Of a DNA stretch of 5,597 nucleotides, positions 1 to 5,581 are shown piece by piece. The stretch lies in assembly GCA_002412595.1 (NCBI GenBank), contig DHVJ01000059.1:1-5597 (forward strand). Direction: 5' to 3'. The translations under genes were made by a program, and so were the position numbers. Origin of the DNA: Anaerolineaceae bacterium UBA5211 (GTDB lineage: Bacteria; Chloroflexota; Anaerolineae; Anaerolineales; Anaerolineaceae). Each line of letters starts with the position of its first letter. The first letter of the stretch is position 1. The notes under the pieces were generated by a model. That model saw nothing but the letters and a program-made list of their open reading frames with translations. It was not told where the DNA came from and made no database searches.

Positions 1-1349
1 TCCGCCTGGGTCATCTGGAAGCCGCCGTCTCCGGCGATTGCCCAGACTTCCATATCCGGCCGGGCGAACTTGGCGCCGATGGCCGCGGGAAGGCCGAAGC
101 CCATGGTGCCCAAACCGCCGGAGGTGATGACGGTGTAGGGCTTGTCGTGGCGATAGTACTGGGCCGCCCACATCTGGTTCTGGCCGACGTCCGAGACGAT
201 CAAGGCCTCGCCTTCCGTCACGCGCCACAGGTCGTTGACCACGTGGGCCGCGTACAGGTGGCCGTTATCCGGCAGGTTCTGAATATCGCGTACGGAACTG
301 TCACCCTTCCAATTCTGGATGGTGTTCAGCCAGTCATCGTGCGTGACGGGTTTCACGGAGGGCAATATTTTCTGGAGGGTTTCCTTAAGATCACCAACCA
401 GGGCAATGTCCACCGGGACGTTCTTGTTGATCTCAGAAAGGTCGATATCGATGTGGATCTTGTGGGCTTTGGGAGCGAAATGCGAAAGCTTGCCGGTGAC
501 ACGATCATCGAAGCGCATACCGAAAGCCAGCAGCAGATCGGCTTCCTGGATGGTCTGGTTAACCCAGGCCTCGCCGTGCATGCCCATCATACCCAACGAT
601 AACGGATGCGTTCCGGGGAATGCGCTCAGCCCCAGCAGCGTGCTGGCAACCGGCGTTTGGGTGCGTTCGGCAAATTCGAGCACTTCTTCCATGGCGCCGC
701 TGATCAAAATGCCGTGGCCGGCCAGGATGACCGGGCGCTGCGCATTTTGGATCAATTCCACCGCAGCTTCCAAATCCGCAGGCATTGGACTGAGGTCGGG
801 TCGGTATCCGGTAAGTTGTACCGGGCTGTCGTCATATTCCCATTCGATCTCGGCTTGTTGGGCGTCCTTGGTGATATCGATCAATACCGGGCCCGGCCGG
901 CCGGAGCGCGCGATAAAGAAGGCTTCCTTGATGGTCGGCGCGATCTGATAGGGGTCGGTCACCAGGTAATTATGCTTGGTGATCGGCAGAGTGATGCCGG
1001 TCACATCCGTCTCCTGAAATGCATCGTAGCCGATGAACGGGCTGGATACCTGACCGGTGATGCACACAATCGGAACGGAATCCATCAGGGCGTTGGCAAT
1101 GCCGGTGATCAGATTGGTGGCGCCCGGGCCGGAGGTGGCCATGGCCACACCCACTTCACCCGAAGCGCGCGCATAACCATCCGCCATATGGGCTGCGCCC
1201 TGCTCGTGACGGGTCAATACGTGATGGACAGGGCTTTCGACCAGGGCGTCATAGATCGGCAGCGTTGCGCCGCCGGGATAGCCGAAAACGACCTTGACCT
1301 TCTCGTATTCTAAACATCTCCAAAATATTTCTGCACCAGTAACTTTCAT
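1..1349 (-). CDS. ilvB: Acetolactate synthase (AHAS) large subunit, 3' end cut by window edge
   Basis: Catalytic subunit of acetohydroxyacid synthase, a cytoplasmic ThDP/FAD/Mg enzyme that makes 2-acetolactate or 2-aceto-2-hydroxybutyrate, the first common step of valine, leucine and isoleucine synthesis. The frame is open from the ATG at 1349 to the edge: 449 codons of the roughly 570 usual for the family, so about 120 residues lie outside. Visible in order: N-terminal ThDP domain with FGYPGGATLPIYDAL (residues 22-36) and the catalytic glutamate E49 in TRHEQGAAHMADGYA; SGPGATNLITGIANALMDS; GYDAFQETD; a middle FAD-type domain with AFGMRFDDRVTGKL; and the C-terminal ThDP motif GDGGFQ starting at residue 440. 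The NN end of that motif is beyond the edge. RFDDRVTGK favours the anabolic FAD enzyme over catabolic AlsS. It lies 51 nt after ilvD on the same strand, so probably the same transcript; the small regulatory subunit (ilvN/ilvH) may follow outside. No frameshift seen. Confidence 0.97.
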   Translation of the reverse strand, partial: MKVTGAEIFWRCLEYEKVKVVFGYPGGATLPIYDALVESPVHHVLTRHEQGAAHMADGYARASGEVGVAMATSGPGATNLITGIANALMDSVPIVCITGQVSSPFIGYDAFQETDVTGITLPITKHNYLVTDPYQIAPTIKEAFFIARSGRPGPVLIDITKDAQQAEIEWEYDDSPVQLTGYRPDLSPMPADLEAAVELIQNAQRPVILAGHGILISGAMEEVLEFAERTQTPVASTLLGLSAFPGTHPLSLGMMGMHGEAWVNQTIQEADLLLAFGMRFDDRVTGKLSHFAPKAHKIHIDIDLSEINKNVPVDIALVGDLKETLQKILPSVKPVTHDDWLNTIQNWKGDSSVRDIQNLPDNGHLYAAHVVNDLWRVTEGEALIVSDVGQNQMWAAQYYRHDKPYTVITSGGLGTMGFGLPAAIGAKFARPDMEVWAIAGDGGFQMTQA

Positions 1350-1351
1350 AG

Positions 1352-1368
1352 CTCCTCTTCTTCTCCTT
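1352..1368 (-). promoter_or_regulatory. Two imperfectly spaced Shine-Dalgarno candidates for ilvB
   Basis: On the minus strand the purine-rich stretch before the ilvB ATG contains AAGGAG (1363-1368), 13 nt from the ATG, and AGGAG (1352-1356), only 2 nt from it. Neither has the usual 5-9 nt spacing. The ATG at 1349 is still the best start because the protein begins MKVTGAEIF, as AHAS proteins normally do, and no better in-frame start is seen. Confidence 0.5.
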
Positions 1369-1400
1369 GTTAAACAGATTCGGGGTATTGCTGGTCTTTC

Positions 1401-3068
1401 CTAAACCTTCAGCACAGCGCCTGTGTCGGCGCTGGTAACCATGCTGGAATAACGGCGCAGCCAGCGGCTTTGAACGCGCGGTTCAAAGGGCGGCAGTTCT
1501 TCCAAACGCTTCTGGATTTCAGCATCGTTCAGGCGCACATTCAGCGTGCGGGCATCCACGTCAAGCTCGATCACATCGCCATTTTGCAGCGCAGCGATGG
1601 GGCCGCGGGCCGCCGCTTCGGGGGATACGTGCCCGATGCAGGCGCCGCGCGTACCGCCGGAAAAACGTCCGTCGGTGATGAGGGCCACTTTGTCGCCCAG
1701 ACCCATGCCCATGATGGCGCTGGTGGGGGTGAGCATTTCCTGCATGCCGGGACCGCCCTGCGGGCCTTCGTAGCGGATGACTACCACTTCGCCGGCCTGT
1801 ACTTCGCCGGCCATGATGCCGCGCTGGGCATCTTCCTGCGATTCGAAAATGCGAGCCGGACCGGCGAATTTACGCATAACCTCACTGACACCGGCCGCTT
1901 TGATGACCGCGCCGCAGGGCGCCAAATTGCCGAACAGGATGGCCAGGCCGCCGTGGGCGGAATGGGCGTTCTCGTAAGGATGAATGATTTCGGGATCCAG
2001 GATCCTGGCATCTTTGATGGACGCGCGCAGGGTGTCGCCTGTGACCGTGATACGGTCCAGGTGCAGCCCGCCGCCGTGCGATTCGATCTCGGCCAGGATG
2101 GCCGGCACGCCGCCTGCGCGGTGCACGTCTTCAATGTGCCAGGGGCCAGAAGGGCTGACTTTGCTGAGGTGCGGAATGCGGTCGGCCACGGTATTGATGC
2201 GTTCCAGCGAATATTCAATGCCGGCTTCATTGGCAACCGCCAGGGTGTGCAGTACCGTGTTGGTGGAACCGCCCATGGCCATATCCAGCGCGAAAGCGTC
2301 GTCGATGGCATCGGCGGTGATGATCTGGCGCGGGGTGATATTGCGTTCGATCAAGTCGAAGATCTTTTTGGCAGCGCGCTCGGCCAGTTCATTGCGTTCG
2401 TCGCTGAGCGCCAGTGCCGTGCCATTGAAAGGCAAGCCCATGCCGAGCACTTCCAGCAGGCAGTTCATGCTGTTAGCGGTGAACAACCCCGAGCAGGAAC
2501 CGCAGGTTGGGCAGGCGTTGTCTTCCAGCATCTTCAAGCGGGCAGCGTCAATCTTGCCGCTCTGGTAAGCACCCAGACCTTCGAAGACCGAGATCAAGTC
2601 GATGGCCTGACCTTCAGGGGTATGCCCGGCTGCCATCGGCCCGCCGGATATAAAAATTGCCGGGATGTTGAGCCTTACAGCAGCCATCAACATACCCGGC
2701 ACAATTTTGTCGCAATTGGGGATACAGACCATCCCATCGAATTGGTGAGCTTCCATCATAGTTTCGACAGAATCAGCGATCAACTCGCGAGAGGGCAGTG
2801 AGTATTTCATGCCATGGTGCCCCATAGCGATGCCGTCATCGACAGCGATGGTATTGAATTCAAAGGGCACGCCGCCGGCAGCGCGCACAGCTTCCTTGAT
2901 CCGCTTGCCGAAACCCTGCAAGTGAACGTGGCCAGGGACAATATCTGTATATGAGTTGACAATCGCGATGAAGGGTTTGTTCATGTCGGCGTCGGTAACG
3001 CCGGTGGCTTTGAGCAAAGCCCGGTGAGGTGATCGTTCGATTCCAAGTTTGACTTTATCTGAGCGCAT
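1401..3068 (-). CDS. ilvD: Dihydroxy-acid dehydratase
   Basis: Cytoplasmic iron-sulfur enzyme that dehydrates 2,3-dihydroxy-isovalerate and 2,3-dihydroxy-3-methylvalerate to the 2-oxo acids that precede valine/leucine and isoleucine. It is complete: 555 aa, ATG start, TAG stop, matching the short (~550-560 aa) IlvD group rather than the ~616 aa E. coli form. Visible signatures: MRSDKVKLGIERSPHRALL at the start; VNSYTDIVPGHVHL (residues 37-50); VDDGIAMGH (76-84), metal-binding region; IPNCDKIVPGM with C119; ACPTCGSCSG with C186, C189 and C192; MAMGGSTNT near 264-271; GRFSGGTRG with the likely catalytic S470. The first motif reads NSYTD..PGH, not the ASSWNEITPC type that supplies a third cluster cysteine in many [2Fe-2S] dehydratases, so it resembles the E. 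coli-like class. The Shine-Dalgarno AAGGAAG lies about 9-11 nt before the ATG. It is the first structural gene after the attenuator, whose U-tract ends 31 nt upstream. Confidence 0.98.
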   Translation of the reverse strand: MRSDKVKLGIERSPHRALLKATGVTDADMNKPFIAIVNSYTDIVPGHVHLQGFGKRIKEAVRAAGGVPFEFNTIAVDDGIAMGHHGMKYSLPSRELIADSVETMMEAHQFDGMVCIPNCDKIVPGMLMAAVRLNIPAIFISGGPMAAGHTPEGQAIDLISVFEGLGAYQSGKIDAARLKMLEDNACPTCGSCSGLFTANSMNCLLEVLGMGLPFNGTALALSDERNELAERAAKKIFDLIERNITPRQIITADAIDDAFALDMAMGGSTNTVLHTLAVANEAGIEYSLERINTVADRIPHLSKVSPSGPWHIEDVHRAGGVPAILAEIESHGGGLHLDRITVTGDTLRASIKDARILDPEIIHPYENAHSAHGGLAILFGNLAPCGAVIKAAGVSEVMRKFAGPARIFESQEDAQRGIMAGEVQAGEVVVIRYEGPQGGPGMQEMLTPTSAIMGMGLGDKVALITDGRFSGGTRGACIGHVSPEAAARGPIAALQNGDVIELDVDARTLNVRLNDAEIQKRLEELPPFEPRVQSRWLRRYSSMVTSADTGAVLKV

Positions 3069-3099
3069 TGTTGTTTTCTTCCTTCAATTGATTTTGGGT

Positions 3100-3134
3100 A
3101 AAAAAAAGACCGCCCAATTTTGTTGGGTGGTCTT
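3100..3134 (-). terminator. Intrinsic terminator (attenuator) in front of ilvD
   Basis: On the minus strand the arms AAGACC-A-CCCAA (3134-3123) and TTGGG-C-GGTCTT (3117-3106) pair as 6 bp, one A.C mismatch, then 5 bp, around a 5-nt CAAAA loop. They are followed by a run of eight T (3107-3100). This is a textbook Rho-independent terminator, but it sits downstream of the ilv promoter and leader peptide and 31 nt before the ilvD start. Its position makes sense only as a conditional terminator for the operon. Its 5' arm is also complementary to an upstream leader segment (see the antiterminator entry). Confidence 0.95.
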
Positions 3135-3199
3135 AGCTTACGTTTGCCAGTCGCTGCTTTAGGTGTTACCGTTCCTCACCTAGCTGCCTCCATCCCAAC
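3122..3199 (-). promoter_or_regulatory. Predicted antiterminator pairing
   Basis: On the minus strand GTTGGG-A-TGG (3199-3190, leader codons 26-29) is complementary to CCA-CCCAAC (3130-3122), which is most of the 5' arm of the terminator: 9 bp with one bulged A. After a 4x4 internal loop a further AGCT/AGCT stem is possible (3185-3182 with 3138-3135). The pairing is mutually exclusive with the terminator hairpin and needs the strand at codons 26-29 to be free, as expected when a ribosome is held back in the BCAA codon run. Pairing read by eye; energies not computed. Confidence 0.75.
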
Positions 3200-3274
3200 C
3201 GAAACCTGGTTCTCGACAAGTACGAGGACCAGAATCATAATAACGATAAGGGATAGAGCGAGTATGGCTGTCAT
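3176..3274 (-). CDS. ilvL: ilv operon leader peptide (32 aa)
   Basis: Short peptide whose translation, not its product, is the likely function: it senses charged Leu, Ile and Val tRNAs. It starts MTAILALS and continues with LIVIMILVLVLV (residues 9-20), where only Met13 is not branched-chain. It then ends with a plainer tail to the TGA stop. In all, 16 of 32 residues are BCAA: six Leu, four Ile, six Val, including codons CTA, CTT and ATA that are often slow. E. coli IlvL is also 32 aa and starts MTALL, so the symbol is used by analogy, not proven homology. The ATG at 3274 has no clear Shine-Dalgarno; AAGGTG is about 20 nt upstream, and the nearby sequence is A-rich. No other in-frame start fits. 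It lies about 85 nt into the predicted transcript and 41 nt before the terminator. Confidence 0.9.
   Translation of the reverse strand: MTAILALSLIVIMILVLVLVENQVSVGMEAAR
3188..3258 (-). promoter_or_regulatory. Predicted anti-antiterminator (strand 1:2) stem enclosing a pause-like hairpin
   Basis: On the minus strand CTCTATCCC (3258-3250, leader codons 6-9) pairs with GGGATGGAG (3196-3188, codons 27-29): 9 bp with one G.U. This uses the same strand as the antiterminator, so the two compete. Inside it lies a second hairpin, CTGGTCCTCG (3232-3223) with CGAGAACCAG (3215-3206): nine of ten positions pair around a 7-nt loop. That inner hairpin covers the Leu/Val codons 15-20. A ribosome in the run would disrupt both stems, which is the required behaviour for strand 1:2 of an attenuator. 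Confidence 0.7.
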
Positions 3275-3313
3275 TTCAATTCTTTTTTTACTTACACCTT
3301 TGTTATTTCAATT

Positions 3314-3340
3314 TGTCATTTAGCTGAAGTTTGTATGACA
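3314..3340. repeat. Short inverted repeat in the 5' part of the ilv leader
   Basis: TGTCAT (3314-3319) and ATGACA (3335-3340) form a perfect 6-bp inverted repeat separated by 15 bp, lying about 20-45 nt after the predicted transcription start. It could be a 5' RNA hairpin or a protein-binding site; a 6-bp repeat can also occur by chance. Confidence 0.35.
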
Positions 3341-3366
3341 TTCTTCCTGCTAAAAATATTGGCTCT

Positions 3367-3395
3367 GTTATACCAACCTATTGCTTATCCGTCAA
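3367..3395 (-). promoter_or_regulatory. Predicted sigma70-type promoter of the ilv operon
   Basis: On the minus strand the -35 box TTGACG (3395-3390) and the -10 box TATAAC (3372-3367) are separated by exactly 17 bp. Each matches five of six consensus bases, and the -10 is preceded by TGG, an extended -10 element. Sequence upstream of the -35 is AT-rich. The predicted start is near 3360, giving a leader of about 260 nt. It lies in the gap between the lipoprotein stop and the leader peptide, where an attenuated operon's promoter is expected. Confidence 0.8.
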
Positions 3396-3489
3396 GTCAA
3401 ATTTTCAACCTTAACGTTTTATTAATCTTTTTCTATGGTTTAAAGTCAAAGTCATGCTTAATTCAGCCACCCGGTTAGATAGATAAGAC

Positions 3490-5469
3490 TTATTGCGCCG
3501 TGAAACGATAAATATTCTGCATTTGCAGCTTAATCCCGGCCGCCGCCCAGACACGCAGCTGCCAGGGTTCTTGCGGATCATCAGCGCCAAAATAACCTTC
3601 CCATTCTCCACTATCAATATTAACCTGCAGGGTCTGTTGTGGATTTCCGGAAGGCCAGACATATACATATTTATTAAACGAGGGAATAAATATCATGGTG
3701 TAGCGCCTGCCGGGTTCCCAGTTGATCTGCCCTTCCATCCTATAATTATCAACGAATTGGTCATTGCTCTTCAAGATCAGGTCATTTTTACCCGGGATAA
3801 AACGAATAACTTTTTGTCCTTCGCCCTCTCCATTGGAAATCGCAAAATCAAGAAAATGCGCATCCTGCTGTGCCGCGCGCTCTCCGTCGTAAGTAAATTC
3901 ATAGATTATCCCTATGTTTTGGGTTATATCAATTTGGCATTCGTGCGTAAAATCTTCCGCAACAATCGGAAATTCAATCAGTGCAGCTGTGCTTTTAAAT
4001 TCGTCATCGCAGTTAATTTGGTCATAAGGCGTAAGGTCGGTGATATAAAAATCACCCAGATTGGGTATATTGCCTGTTTCCACCCACTCCGCTTCGCCTG
4101 CAATTTCTTCACCAGCATTCGAAGTGGCTTCTTCAGTCGGCATATCTAAACTATCCGACTGGGCCTCGTTTTTTAGCGAGAATTGGTAGAGACTTGAAAT
4201 CGTGAGCTGCTGTTCTTCCGGGAGCCAGATGCCAAAGATCCATTCTTCGTTTTCCACTGGCAGCCAGTCGGGCGGCACGTTGTTGCTATCCAAAACAACC
4301 GACATACGCATATCCGGATTATCCGCGGGCCAGATCTGAATATCAAACCCATTTTGTTCATTCATCAGAACCAATGCTGAATAGGTAACTCCAGCTTCCA
4401 ACTCGAACCCGTCCGTATATGCATAGCTGCCGAGTTCTTCATATTCCTGCTTAACAATCGCTTTATCGTTTGCCAAAGTCAGACCCAGATTTTTTACCGG
4501 CATATCGGATACTTCCAGATTCGCATCCAGCATTACGATGGCAACCTTTGCCCAATCATCGGCCGGATTTGCCAGAATAAAATTAAAGGCCAGTGCTTGT
4601 CCCATCTGCAAGCTCAGATCGCAATGTACATTGGTCATGGCACTCCAGGTGAAAACACCATCCTCGCCCACGGGTTTATCTTCACACTGCAAGGCATCGA
4701 TTGCCTGGGCTTCCAGCACCTGGTGACCCTCCAGAGCAGTTACAAATGCATCATAAGACGCCTGAGCAGCTACTTTTTCATCATCCGTATAGACCAGTTT
4801 CCAAAGCGCATGCATGGTTAAATCTTGCCAAGCTCCGGCTTGGAGGCCAAAGGCAGCCGTGGAACCATCGGTGAATGGAATTTGATCAAGGGTCGCGGAA
4901 ACCGCCTGGTCTGGCTGAGCAGCCGGCCACAGGAGCAGGTCCAGCCCACCAGCCTCGTTGCGATAAAGGAAAGCAGCATAGCGCGTATCTGACTGCCAAT
5001 CCGGTTGGGGTTCAAAAATCGCTTCCGCCTGCGGCAATCCAGATTTCAGTATTTGCACACCATCCGGCGAGAAGCGCACCTGCGTGTCAGGTTCAGCTTC
5101 CTGTTGGAATACAAAGCCCCAATCCGAATCTGCTGCTTCAAGCGGTTGAGAAAATGAAAACTCAACGTAAAGCCCTTCACGCTGTTTTACCTGAATCGCA
5201 GCCAAGAGCCCACTTTCATCCGCTGCACCCTGCCAGAGGAAACTCTCCTGCACTGCAGTAAAGGAATTGTTTTCAGAAAGGTCGAGGGACTCTATGGCAC
5301 TAAAACCGTACTGTGCTTCCAGATCGGTTAAAGATGTAAAGAATGCCGGGGCCGGTTGGATGGCTGACGGTAAAGCAGATTCAGCCGCGGGCGCTCCACA
5401 ACCAGTCAATAGTAATCCTGCCAAGAGCAGGCCGCTGATGGTTCGTGAATAAAAGCGATGATTTTTCAT
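3490..5469 (-). CDS. Predicted lipoprotein with three tandem diverged copies of a WP-signature beta domain
   Basis: I do not recognise the family. It has 659 aa from the ATG at 5469. The N-terminus is a lipoprotein signal: basic n-region (K2, R5, R9), hydrophobic SGLLLAGLLL, lipobox LTGC with C24, then an Ala/Pro-rich linker to about 45, so it is probably exported and lipid-anchored outside the cytoplasmic membrane. The rest is three diverged repeats, roughly 48-228, 250-432 and 474-659. Each has LWPAAQP (180-186), IWPADNP (379-385) or VWPSGNP (604-610), followed by a V.LD-type strand and ended by LWKLVY, LYQFSL or IYRFTA. Repeats 2 and 3 carry cysteine pairs (C262/C283, C487/C511), possible disulfides; repeat 1 has none. 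An acidic Ser/Glu/Ala-rich linker (about 433-470) precedes repeat 3. No catalytic motif was found. Alternating Trp/Tyr/Phe strands suggest a beta-sandwich fold, perhaps for binding; this is inference. It is more AT-rich than the ilv genes, and no functional link to them is evident. Confidence 0.93.
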   Translation of the reverse strand: MKNHRFYSRTISGLLLAGLLLTGCGAPAAESALPSAIQPAPAFFTSLTDLEAQYGFSAIESLDLSENNSFTAVQESFLWQGAADESGLLAAIQVKQREGLYVEFSFSQPLEAADSDWGFVFQQEAEPDTQVRFSPDGVQILKSGLPQAEAIFEPQPDWQSDTRYAAFLYRNEAGGLDLLLWPAAQPDQAVSATLDQIPFTDGSTAAFGLQAGAWQDLTMHALWKLVYTDDEKVAAQASYDAFVTALEGHQVLEAQAIDALQCEDKPVGEDGVFTWSAMTNVHCDLSLQMGQALAFNFILANPADDWAKVAIVMLDANLEVSDMPVKNLGLTLANDKAIVKQEYEELGSYAYTDGFELEAGVTYSALVLMNEQNGFDIQIWPADNPDMRMSVVLDSNNVPPDWLPVENEEWIFGIWLPEEQQLTISSLYQFSLKNEAQSDSLDMPTEEATSNAGEEIAGEAEWVETGNIPNLGDFYITDLTPYDQINCDDEFKSTAALIEFPIVAEDFTHECQIDITQNIGIIYEFTYDGERAAQQDAHFLDFAISNGEGEGQKVIRFIPGKNDLILKSNDQFVDNYRMEGQINWEPGRRYTMIFIPSFNKYVYVWPSGNPQQTLQVNIDSGEWEGYFGADDPQEPWQLRVWAAAGIKLQMQNIYRFTAQ

Positions 5470-5476
5470 TGTCAAA

Positions 5477-5481
5477 TCCTT
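5477..5481 (-). promoter_or_regulatory. Shine-Dalgarno that fixes the lipoprotein start
   Basis: AAGGA on the minus strand lies 7 nt before the ATG at 5469, ideal spacing. The in-frame TTG at 5475 would be only 1 nt from it, so that longer start is unlikely. The ATG gives a protein starting MKNHRFYSR. Confidence 0.85.
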
Positions 5482-5534
5482 GGTTGTATTTAGCGGTGCT
5501 GAAAGAACTGCAAGCAGACCGTTATGCGGCGGGG

Positions 5535-5581
5535 AAAATTTAAGCCCTCATAATTGGAGCGTTTATACGCAAAATTTAAGC
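5535..5581. repeat. 11-bp direct repeat upstream of the lipoprotein gene
   Basis: AAAATTTAAGC occurs at 5535-5545 and again at 5571-5581, 36 bp start to start. Between the copies is GCGT-TTAT-ACGC (5560-5571), a small hairpin or dyad, and TATAAA on the minus strand (5567-5562) that could serve as a -10 box; no convincing -35 box was found at the right distance. The repeats may be paired operator sites for the lipoprotein promoter. The rest of the 5470-5597 stretch shows only the ribosome-binding site. Confidence 0.4.

Larger units (their letters stand above)
3100..3360 (-). promoter_or_regulatory. ilv leader RNA: ribosome-mediated transcription attenuator
   Basis: From the predicted transcription start near 3360 to the terminator end at 3100 the leader RNA is about 260 nt. 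It contains, in order: an untranslated 5' part with a possible 6-bp hairpin; a 32-codon peptide rich in Leu, Ile and Val codons; a 41-nt gap that can form a small 5-bp stem around the stop codon (AGGTG 3181-3177 with CACCT 3165-3161); and the terminator. The arrangement and alternative pairings match classical ilv/leu-type attenuation: stalling on BCAA codons favours the antiterminator, while completed translation places a ribosome at the stop codon over the antiterminator strand and lets the terminator fold. No T-box (specifier loop, T-box bulge motif) is seen here. The mechanism is inferred from layout and complementarity. Confidence 0.88.

Noticed and set aside
147..1313. Overlapping plus-strand open frames of 151, 209 and 235 codons
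   Set aside because: All are antisense to ilvB, which is open across the whole stretch with AHAS motifs throughout; the translations look like shadow composition.
1470..2801. 443-codon open frame on the plus strand
   Set aside because: It lies wholly antisense to ilvD, whose protein motifs are unmistakable. Long antisense frames are common opposite GC-biased genes, and its translation shows no recognisable domain.
3120..3323. 67-codon plus-strand open frame with a hydrophobic end
   Set aside because: It is the antisense of the leader peptide and terminator. The minus strand explains the region with a promoter, a BCAA-rich peptide and a terminator; the plus frame has no supporting signals.
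3100..3360. T-box or BCAA-binding riboswitch
   Set aside because: No T-box core motif or specifier stem is visible, and the coding leader with its alternative stems accounts for the region.
3434..3480. Possible terminator around the ACCCGGT palindrome after the lipoprotein gene
   Set aside because: The palindrome has no loop and is not followed by a T-run on the minus strand; the longer AAGTC/GACTT pairing would enclose too long a loop.
3411..3668. 85-codon minus-strand frame overlapping the lipoprotein 3' end and the spacer
   Set aside because: It is in another frame of the lipoprotein gene, has no clear ribosome-binding site, and runs through to just before the ilv promoter without recognisable features.
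3493..4149. 218-codon plus-strand open frame
   Set aside because: Antisense to the lipoprotein C-terminal repeats, with no domain resemblance.
5470..5475. TTG at 5475 as the lipoprotein start (two residues longer)
   Set aside because: The AAGGA site would be only 1 nt away; the ATG at 5469 has ideal 7-nt spacing and gives a normal signal peptide.
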